Of a stretch of 10,171 nucleotides of DNA, positions 1-7,100 are shown piece by piece. This DNA is from Scleromatobacter sp045810285 (GTDB lineage: Bacteria; Pseudomonadota; Gammaproteobacteria; Burkholderiales; Burkholderiaceae_C). Under the pieces are notes generated by a model that was not told where the DNA came from, ran no database searches, and saw nothing but the letters and a program-made list of their open reading frames with translations. Both the position numbers and the translations under genes were made by a program. Each line of letters starts with the position of its first letter. The stretch's first letter is position 1. The DNA lies in NCBI GenBank assembly GCA_045810285.1, contig JBJMWE010000390.1:1-10171 (forward strand). Direction: 5' to 3'.

Positions 1-265
1 CGCGTGGCTCCGCGGCCGGCTTGGGCGCGGCGGCGGCGGCGACCGCCACGGCGGGCTTGGGCGCGGGCGCAGCGGCCGGCTTGACCGCGGGCTTGGTGGC
101 CAGCACGCGGATCCAGTACATGGTGCGGTCCGTCTCGCGCTGGGCGCGCTCGGCGGCGGAGGCGGCGGCGGCCGACTGGGGCGCCGACTGCGCTGCGGCG
201 GCGGTGCAGGCGAGGACGCAGGCCAGCAACAAGGCGCCGCGCAAGGCAGAGGTCGGTTCGGTCAT
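1..265 (-). CDS. Exported Ala/Pro/Lys-rich protein, N-terminal part (possible TonB-type energy transducer)
   Basis: The gene starts at an ATG read from 265 and runs off the left edge, so only about 88 residues are visible. An AGGA ribosome-binding site (271-274) lies 5 bases before the start. The protein opens with a signal peptide: a short polar start, the hydrophobic run GALLLACVLACTAAAA, and a likely cleavage near AAA-Q around residues 24-26. A short charged segment (ERAQRETDRTMYWIRVLA, about residues 39-56) follows, then a low-complexity stretch rich in Ala, Pro and Lys with repeated KPA units. Such a linker between an N-terminal export signal and a C-terminal domain is typical of periplasm-spanning proteins such as TonB-like energy transducers. 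The segment before it reminds me of TonB-annotated proteins of the Massilia group, but the diagnostic C-terminal domain is outside the window. It lies 223 bp downstream of the PNGase A gene on the same strand. The CDS is well supported; the function is a guess. Confidence 0.75.
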   Translation of the reverse strand, partial: MTEPTSALRGALLLACVLACTAAAAQSAPQSAAAASAAERAQRETDRTMYWIRVLATKPAVKPAAAPAPKPAVAVAAAAAPKPAAEPR

Positions 266-488
266 GGCAATCCTGCTCGTTTTGACGTCACCGGGCGCCG
301 ATGTCCCTCTCGACGCCCGCGTCCGCCGCGAACACATGCCGCGAGCGGAGTGCCGCAGTGTAGTCACGCGCGGCGCCGCGCAAGCCACGGCCCGCCGCCG
401 CGCCCGGCGCCCGGAGCGCACTTCGTCACGATTTGGTCATGCTTGCGCGCGCCGCCGGATGTTCCTCGGCCGCCGGGCGCCGACGATG

Positions 489-2177
489 CTAGCGGTCGCA
501 GCCGTCCTTGACCGCCGACACCGCGTTCGCCGTCACGACGATCGTGCGGTCGTAGCAGCCGAGCCGGCTGTCCTCGACGTGCACCCGCTGGCGGCTCGTG
601 GAGTTCGTCGTGGTGGCGGCGCCCGTCGCCTGGTCGTAGGACGTCGTCGCGTGCGGCGTGACGATCTCGTGGCTGGTCGTCCAGGAGGATTCGCCGCGCG
701 GGCCGTCGGTGCGCTCCTGCACCTTGCGTTCCTGCGAGATCGTCGTGTCGAGGACGACGGCGTTGCCCGACAGCGTCTCCACGAAGTCCACCGCCAGCGG
801 GTAGCTGGCGTGCGTGCTGCGCAGCGTGACGCCGTGCGGGTCGTAGGTGGTCACCGCCGTGTGGACGTCGGTGCGCTGGCCGATCTTCTGCGCGTAGCGC
901 GTGTCGTCGATGGCGAAGTCCTGCGTGTTGGAGAACGTCATCGCCCGGTCGACGACGGTCGTGACCGGGCCGTGCGAGGTGAACAGGGTGCCGGCGATGC
1001 GGTAGTGGCGGCGCGAGGCGACGGTCACGCGGCCGCTGGCGTTCGCGCCGTCGACGACCAGGCCGTGGTCGTCGACCTGCACGATGGGCGCGGCGAGCGT
1101 GTTGTGCGTCACCGCGCCGGCGAGCACGGGCGCGCCCGGGTCGCGCCACGCGAGCAGGGTGGCGGTGACGGAGAAGTTGTCCTGCGCGCCGAATACCTGC
1201 ACCGAGACCGTGTGCGGCTGCCCGTCGTCGAGCTGGCCGGCGAACGGCGTCAGATCGATGCGCGAGGGCTCGAAGTTCAACGTCTGCACGCCGGGCGCCG
1301 GCGCCCACAGCGCGGGGTTGATGCCGCCGGTGTAGATCCACGGGAACACCGGCGCGACGCCCGCCGGCACGCCGTCGATCGCCACCTCGACTTCGCGGAA
1401 CGCGCCGCCGCCGCAGCTTTGCAGCACGCTCGCATCGGCGTCGGGCACGCAGGTGTACCAGAACTCGTCGGACGCCTGGCTCTGCGCGATCACGTCGAGG
1501 GCGAGCCGCTCGACGTTGCGCGGCAGGGTCAGGGTCTTCGCGAGCGTCGGGTTCGACGGCGACAGGGCCGTGAGCGACGGTGCCAGCGGCAGGACGACCT
1601 GCGGGCTGGCGGGCGGCGCCGCGCCGCGCTCCTGCGGGTAGAAGACCAGGCTGGCGCTGCCGAAGATGCGCCCGGTGTAGGTCGAGTCGACCACGTTGCC
1701 CAGGATGGCCTCGCCGGACTGCGCCGACGCGAGCAGCGCGCTGTCGTCGGTCACGTCGCGCTCGACGTGCCAGGCGCGCGCGGTGGCCGAGCCCGGTTCC
1801 ATCGTCGTGCCGAAATACAGGTTGACGCCGCCCACGTCGATGACGGCGGTGCGGTCGAACTGCCGCCCCGCGTCGACCCGGTAGTCGGCCTGCAGCACGA
1901 CCTTGGCCCACGGCCCGGGACAGCCGGCCGGCGGCGCGTAGGCCAGCGCGACCGGCGTGAAACCGGCGAACTCCTGGTTGGCGAACAGCGATACGGTGCA
2001 GGGTGTCGTCCGCGGCCGCGGGACGAGCAGTTCCGCGTCGGCCACGGTGCGCGTGCCGATCGCGGGCGCGGGCGGTTCGGCGAAGCCGGAGGCGGGCGGG
2101 TGCGCGAACGCGGCGGGTGCGGTGAGCGAGGCGAGCGCGGCGAGGCAGCCCGACGCGACGGCGGAAAGGCGGTTCAT
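489..2177 (-). CDS. Secreted peptide-N-glycosidase A (PNGase A) family amidase
   Basis: 562 residues. Family members hydrolyse the bond between the innermost GlcNAc and asparagine, releasing N-glycans from glycoproteins or glycopeptides. The start at 2177 is chosen because a clear signal peptide begins there (hydrophobic core to about residue 22, likely cleavage AFA-H at 25/26); the open frame extends 71 codons further upstream, but that part is Arg-rich with no export signal. The ribosome-binding site is weak (AGGG). Motifs I recognise from plant PNGase A occur in the right order: GRQFDR (104-109), GGVNLYFGTTMEP (116-128), HVERDVTD (137-144), LGNVVDSTYTG (159-169), DEFWYTCVP (237-245), FREVEVAIDG (260-269), FPWIYTGGINPALW (278-291) and IDLTPFAGQLDDGQPH (307-322). 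This matches Pfam PF12222. The C-terminal ~200 residues are Thr/Ser/Val-rich and probably a beta domain. Six cysteines in the mature protein (60, 86, 243, 255, 541, 560) suit disulfides. I infer a secreted or periplasmic enzyme; I cannot assign catalytic residues. Confidence 0.9.
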   Translation of the reverse strand: MNRLSAVASGCLAALASLTAPAAFAHPPASGFAEPPAPAIGTRTVADAELLVPRPRTTPCTVSLFANQEFAGFTPVALAYAPPAGCPGPWAKVVLQADYRVDAGRQFDRTAVIDVGGVNLYFGTTMEPGSATARAWHVERDVTDDSALLASAQSGEAILGNVVDSTYTGRIFGSASLVFYPQERGAAPPASPQVVLPLAPSLTALSPSNPTLAKTLTLPRNVERLALDVIAQSQASDEFWYTCVPDADASVLQSCGGGAFREVEVAIDGVPAGVAPVFPWIYTGGINPALWAPAPGVQTLNFEPSRIDLTPFAGQLDDGQPHTVSVQVFGAQDNFSVTATLLAWRDPGAPVLAGAVTHNTLAAPIVQVDDHGLVVDGANASGRVTVASRRHYRIAGTLFTSHGPVTTVVDRAMTFSNTQDFAIDDTRYAQKIGQRTDVHTAVTTYDPHGVTLRSTHASYPLAVDFVETLSGNAVVLDTTISQERKVQERTDGPRGESSWTTSHEIVTPHATTSYDQATGAATTTNSTSRQRVHVEDSRLGCYDRTIVVTANAVSAVKDGCDR

Positions 2178-2401
2178 GGCAGGCCCTGGGGTTTGTCGTT
2201 GGTCGGGCGATGATGGCATCGGGCGCCGCCGGCGGCGTCGGTGCAGACCCGCACGGGGCCCGGCGGTTGAATGCAGGCTTGCGGCCGCGGTGCCGCAGTC
2301 GCCCGAAGACGCAGCCGTCGCCGGCGCACGATGTCGATTTCGCGGCTCGCCGTTCGTCGTGCCGGATCCGGCCGCGTCGGCCGGGCGCATCGAAAGCCAT
2401 C

Positions 2402-3082
2402 ATGAAACTGCTCCTCACCTCCGCCGGCGTCCAGAACGCGAGCATCGAGCGGGCGCTCGTCCGCCTGCTGGGCAAGCCCTTCGCCGACTGCCACGCGCTG
2501 AGCATCCCCACCGCGATCTACGGCCATCCGATGGGCGGGCCGGTCAAATCGTGGCGCTTCATCACCGGCAACGCCGCCACGCCGATGACCGAGCTCGGCT
2601 GGAAGTCGCAGGGCGTGCTGGAGCTGACGGCGCTGCCCAGCCTGCCGCGCGAGCGCTGGGAGGCCTGGGTGCGCGAGGCGGACGTGTTCCTCGTCAACGG
2701 CGGCGACGCGCCGTACCTGTGCCACTGGATGCGCCAGTCGGGCTTCGGCGACCTCCTGCCCGAGTTGCGCGACAAGGTGTGGGTGGGCCTGAGCGCCGGC
2801 AGCATGGTGATGACGCCGCGCATCGGCGACGACTTCGTCGAGCGGCGGCCGCCGATCACCGGCGACGACCGCGCGCTGGGCGTCGTCGGCTTCTCCCTCT
2901 TCCCGCACCTCGACCACCCGAACCTGCCGGACAACACGATGGCGGCCGCGGAGCGCTGGGCCGCCACGCTCGGCAATCCGGCATACGCCATCGACGACCA
3001 GACGGCGATCCAGGTCGCCGACGGCCGGGTCGAGGTCGTCTCCGAAGGGAACTGGCGCTGGTTCGGGCCGGCTAGGGCTTGA
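2402..3082 (+). CDS. Peptidase E-like (family S51) type 1 glutamine amidotransferase-fold hydrolase
   Basis: 226 residues, close to the 229 of Salmonella PepE. Family S51 enzymes have a Ser-His-Asp triad; PepE cleaves Asp-X dipeptides, while relatives include cyanophycinase. The start at 2402 begins the family-typical MKLLLTSAG; the open frame continues 64 codons upstream through Arg-rich, unconserved sequence. No strong ribosome-binding site is visible. The serine elbow is VGLSAGSM (128-135), with Ser131 the predicted nucleophile. The segment GVVGFSLFPHLDH (160-172) places His169 where PepE has its catalytic His. The acidic member is probably among D143, D144 and D155. FLVNGGDAPYLCHWMRQSGF (96-115) is the other conserved block. 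No signal peptide is seen, so it should be cytosolic. It is divergent from the PNGase A gene (224 bp gap) and overlaps the convergent methyltransferase gene by 11 bp. The substrate cannot be read from sequence; a non-peptidase role in this subfamily is possible. Confidence 0.9.
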   Translation: MKLLLTSAGVQNASIERALVRLLGKPFADCHALSIPTAIYGHPMGGPVKSWRFITGNAATPMTELGWKSQGVLELTALPSLPRERWEAWVREADVFLVNGGDAPYLCHWMRQSGFGDLLPELRDKVWVGLSAGSMVMTPRIGDDFVERRPPITGDDRALGVVGFSLFPHLDHPNLPDNTMAAAERWAATLGNPAYAIDDQTAIQVADGRVEVVSEGNWRWFGPARA

Positions 3083-3995
3083 CGAACTTCAGCACGAACT
3101 CGTCCTTCGGCTGCAGCGGCTCGGGCGTGTTGCGGTCGCGCGGGTCGCCGGGGTTGCGCAGGAAATCGCCCTCGGCCAGCAGTCGGAACCCCGCGGCCTC
3201 GACCTCCTTGCGCAGGAACGACTCCTCGATGCGGTGCAGCGTGCCCGCCTCCGTGATGCCGGTGCCCGGCCGCCCCGCATGGTCCGCGATCACGTAGAGA
3301 CCGCCCGGCTTGAGTGCGGCGAAGATCGCCCGGTTCATGCGCGCGCGGTCGACGGGGATCCACCCGAAGTCGTGGTAGTTGAACATCAGCGTCACGAGGT
3401 CGAGCTTGCCGTCGGCCACCTCGGGCGGCACCGGGTCGTCGAAGGGCAGGGCGACGTAGGCGATGGGCGCGGCCGCGACTCCGGCGGCCTTCATGCGGCC
3501 GCTGCGCTCGGCCAGCACGTCGGCGGCGGTGCGCGCGGGCGCTGGCATGCCCACGGGGGGCGCGGCGCCGCCTTCGGGCTGCGCCGGACGGACCGCGGGC
3601 GCATTCGGATTGCGCGGCCGGCCCTGGGCCCAGACCATGCCCGTGGGCCCGACCATGCGGGCCAGCAGCTCGGTCGTGTAGCCGCCGCCGGTGCTCACGT
3701 CCAGCACCGTCCAGCCCGGGCGCGCGCCGACGAAGGTCATCAGGTCGGCCGGATGGCGGCGCTGGTCGTTCGTGCGGTCGGCGTCGGTGCGGTCGGGGCT
3801 GGCGACGATGGCCGCGACCTGCTCGCGCGTCAGCGGCGCGGCGCTGGACGTGGACGAGCTGACCGAGGTCGTGGTCACCTTGGACACCGTCTCCATGCGT
3901 GGCGGCTCCGGCGGCAACGGCTTCGAGGCGCAGCCGAGCAGCGCGGCGGCCGCCAGCGCGGGCGAGCCGAGGCGGACGAGGAAGCGAACGGCCAT
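3072..3995 (-). CDS. Predicted lipoprotein with class I SAM-methyltransferase domain (COG4798-like)
   Basis: 307 residues. The ATG at 3995 has a good ribosome-binding site (GGAG at 4003-4006, 7-base spacing) and opens a lipoprotein signal: MAVR, a hydrophobic stretch, then lipobox LLGC with the lipidated Cys at 22. Ala at +2 does not suggest inner-membrane retention. A Pro-rich and Ser/Thr-rich linker follows (24-55). The methyltransferase domain has the SAM-binding glycine motif VLDVSTGGGY (97-106), LDLVTLMFNYHDFGW (198-212), RAIFAALKPGGLYVIADH (222-239), GTGITEAGTLHRIEE (244-258), and the ending DEFVLKFVKP. This pattern is that of predicted methyltransferases of COG4798. An Ala/Pro-rich stretch (about 124-178) after motif I looks like an insertion compared with the shorter family members I know. 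The family's substrate is unknown to me. It is odd that a SAM-dependent fold should be exported, since SAM is cytosolic; the domain may bind another ligand or act before export. It is divergent from lhr. Confidence 0.88.
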   Translation of the reverse strand: MAVRFLVRLGSPALAAAALLGCASKPLPPEPPRMETVSKVTTTSVSSSTSSAAPLTREQVAAIVASPDRTDADRTNDQRRHPADLMTFVGARPGWTVLDVSTGGGYTTELLARMVGPTGMVWAQGRPRNPNAPAVRPAQPEGGAAPPVGMPAPARTAADVLAERSGRMKAAGVAAAPIAYVALPFDDPVPPEVADGKLDLVTLMFNYHDFGWIPVDRARMNRAIFAALKPGGLYVIADHAGRPGTGITEAGTLHRIEESFLRKEVEAAGFRLLAEGDFLRNPGDPRDRNTPEPLQPKDEFVLKFVKP

Positions 3996-4153
3996 GGCGG
4001 GTCTCCGTTTCTTGATGAGCGGCGGATGTTGCCAGGGCAGGCGACGTGCCGGGCTTGGCCCTGCTGCCGTGTCGCCCTTCATGATGCGCACAGGCGCGCG
4101 GCATGAGCCTGCCAGGCTTGAGAATGGCGCCTGAGACACCACCTGACCGAGTC

Positions 4154-7100
4154 ATGCCCCTGCAAGACTTCCACCCCGCCGTCGCGCGCTGGTTCGAACG
4201 CCGGTTCGGCGTGCCCACGCCGGCGCAGGTCGCGGCATGGCCGCACATCCGCGCGGGGCGCGACGCCCTGGTGGCCGCGCCCACCGGCTCGGGCAAGACG
4301 CTCACGGCCTTCCTGGCGGCGCTCGACGACCTGGTGTGCCGCGGCGTGGCGGGCGCGCTGCCGGACGAGACGGCCGTCGTCTACGTGTCGCCGCTGAAGG
4401 CGCTGTCCAACGACATCCGCGCCAACCTCGAGGAGCCGCTGGCCGGCATCCGCGCCGAACTCGTGGCCCAGGGCCTGCCCGACGTCGAGATCCGCACCGC
4501 GGTTCGTACCGGCGACACGCCGCAGCGCGAGCGCCAGCAGGTGATGCGCCGGCCGCCGCACATCCTGGTGACGACGCCGGAGTCGCTCTACGTGCTGCTG
4601 GGCTCGCTCGCCGGGCGCCGCATGCTGGCCAACGTGCGCACGGTGATCGTCGACGAGATCCACGCGCTGGCCGCCAACAAGCGCGGCAGCCATCTCGCGC
4701 TGTCGCTGGAGCGGCTGCAGAACATCGTCGACCAGCCGCCGTGCGCGAACACGCCGGACGCGGACGGCGTGCTGCCCGACCCGAAGGCCGTGGCGGTGCG
4801 CGCCGAGCCGCGGCACGTCACGCGCATCGGGCTGTCGGCCACGCAGAAGCCGATCGCCGAGGTGGCGCGCTTCCTGGTCGGCGCGGGCGCCGCCGTGGAT
4901 GGCCGGGCCGACTGCGCGATCGTCGACATCGGCTACAAGAAGCAGCGCGACCTCGCGCTGGAGGTGCCGCCGACGCCGCTGTCGGCCGTGATGTCGCACG
5001 AGCAGTGGGACATGGTCTACCAGCGCATCGTCGAACTGGTGGCCACGCACCGCACCACGCTCGTCTTCGTCAACACGCGCCGCATGGCCGAGCGCGCGGC
5101 GCGCCACCTGGCCGAGCTGCTGGGCAAGGACGCGGTGGCCGCGCACCACGGCAGCCTCGCGCGCGAGCTGCGGCTGGACGCCGAGCAGCGGCTCAAGCGC
5201 GGCGAGCTGAAGGTGCTGGTGGCGACGGCCTCGCTGGAGCTGGGGCTGGACATCGGCGACGTCGATCTCGTCTGCCAGCTCGGCTCGCCGCGCTCCATCG
5301 CGGCCTTCCTGCAGCGCGCGGGACGCGCGGGCCACGCGGTGGGCGGCACGCCCAAGGCGCGCCTGTTCCCGCAGTCGCGCGACGAGCTCGTCGAATGCGC
5401 TGCGCTGCTGGAGGCGGTGCAGCGCGGCGAACTCGACACGCTGCGCGTGCCGTCCGTGCCGCTGGACGTGCTGGCCCAGCAGATCGTCGCCGAGACCGCC
5501 TGCCGCGACTGGGACGAGGACGCGTTGTTCGCACTGCTGCGCCGCGCCTGGCCGTACGCCACGCTGCCGCGCGAGCGCTTCGACGCCGTGCTGCGCATGC
5601 TGGCCGACGGCTACACCACGCGCCAGGGTCCGCGCGGCGCCTACCTGCATCGCGACGCGGTGCACCACCAGCTGCGCGAGCGCCGTGGCGCGCGCATGAC
5701 GGCGCTCACGTCCGGGGGCACCATTCCGGAGACGGGCGACTACACCGTGCTGCTGGAGCCGCAGTCCGATCGCATCGGCACCGTCAACGAGGACTTCGCC
5801 GTCGAGAGCCTGGCGGGCGACGTGTTCCAGCTGGGCAACGCCAGCTACCGCATCCTGCGCGTCGAGCCGGGGCGCGTGCGCGTCGAGGACGCGAAGGGCC
5901 AGCCGCCCAACATCCCGTTCTGGCTGGGCGAGGCGCCGGGGCGCAGCGACGAGCTCTCGATGGCCGTCTCGCGCCTGCGCGAGGCGGTCGGCGAGCAGGT
6001 GAGGCGCCACGGCCAGGCCGCGGCGGTCGCCGGCCTCGTCGAGGCCGCCGGCGGTGGCATTGCGGCCGACGGCGCGCGCCAGATCGTCGAGCATCTCGCC
6101 GCCGCGCAGGCCGCGCTCGGCGCGCTGCCCACGCAGCAGCGCATCGTGATGGAGCGCTTCTTCGACCAGTCGGGCGGCATGCAGCTGGTGGTGCACTCGC
6201 CGTTCGGCAGCCGCCTGAACCGGGCCTGGGGCCTCGCGCTGCGCAAGCGCTTCTGCCGCCAGTTCAACTTCGAGCTGCAGGCCGCGGCGACCGAGGACGC
6301 GATCGTGCTGTCGCTGTCCACCAGCCACAGCTTCCCGCTCGACGAGGTCGCGCGCTACCTGCGTTCGGCCACCGCGCTGGACGTGCTGGTCCAGGCGCTG
6401 CTGGACGCACCGCTGTTCGCCGTGCGCTGGCGCTGGAACGCGACGACGGCGCTCGCGCTGCCGCGCTTCGTCGGCGGGCGCAAGGTGGCGCCGCAGCTGC
6501 AGCGCATGAAGTCCGAAGACCTGCTGGCCTCGGTGTTCCCCGACCAGGTTGCCTGCGCGGAGAACCTCAGCGGCCCGCGCGAGGTGCCCGACCACCCGCT
6601 GGTGGCGCAGACCATGGACGACTGCCTGCACGAGGCGATGGACGCCGAGGGCTGGCTGGCCGTGCTGCGCGGCATCGAGTCGGGCGCGATCGAGGTGATC
6701 GCGCGCGACCTGCCTGCGCCGTCGCCGCTGGCCGCCGAGGCGCTCACCGCGCGGCCCTACGCCTACCTGGACGACGCGCCGATCGAGGAGCGCCGCACGC
6801 AGGCCGTGCAGGCGCGCCGCTTCGGCGACGCGGACAACGTCGGCGAGATGGGCGCGCTCGACGCCGACGCGATCGCCGGCGTGCGCGAGGAGGCCTGGCC
6901 GCGCGCGCGCAACGCCGACGAGGTGCACGAGGCGCTGATGACGCTGGGCACGATCACCGACGCCGAGGCGCGGGCCAACGAGCACTGGGACGCCGCGCTG
7001 GCGTCGCTCGCGCGCGCCGGACGCGCGACGCGGCTGCGCGTGGGCGCGAGCGAGGGTGGCCTGTGGGTCGCCGCCGAGCGCCTCGCGGGGCTGCGCCCGC

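Noticed and set aside
357..383. Possible promoter of the left-edge gene on the minus strand (TTGCGC ... TACACT)
   Set aside because: The spacer is only 15 bases and the -35 match is poor; in sequence this GC-rich it is not convincing.
21..2213. 730-codon open frame on the plus strand opposite PNGase A and the left-edge gene
   Set aside because: Arg/Val/Gly-rich shadow sequence with no recognisable domain; the minus-strand PNGase A motifs are decisive.
2178..2401. Divergent intergenic region searched for shared operators or promoters
   Set aside because: No convincing -35/-10 pair, direct repeat or operator-like palindrome could be made out by eye.
4063..4085. Possible lhr promoter (TTGGCC followed by TTCATG or CATGAT)
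   Set aside because: Both boxes are weak matches, and the better -10 candidate needs a 19-base spacer; not enough to call.
2518..4305. 595-codon open frame on the minus strand overlapping the S51 hydrolase, methyltransferase and lhr start
   Set aside because: It spans two real genes in other frames and has no domain of its own; the products at 2402-3082 and 3072-3995 are clearly recognisable.
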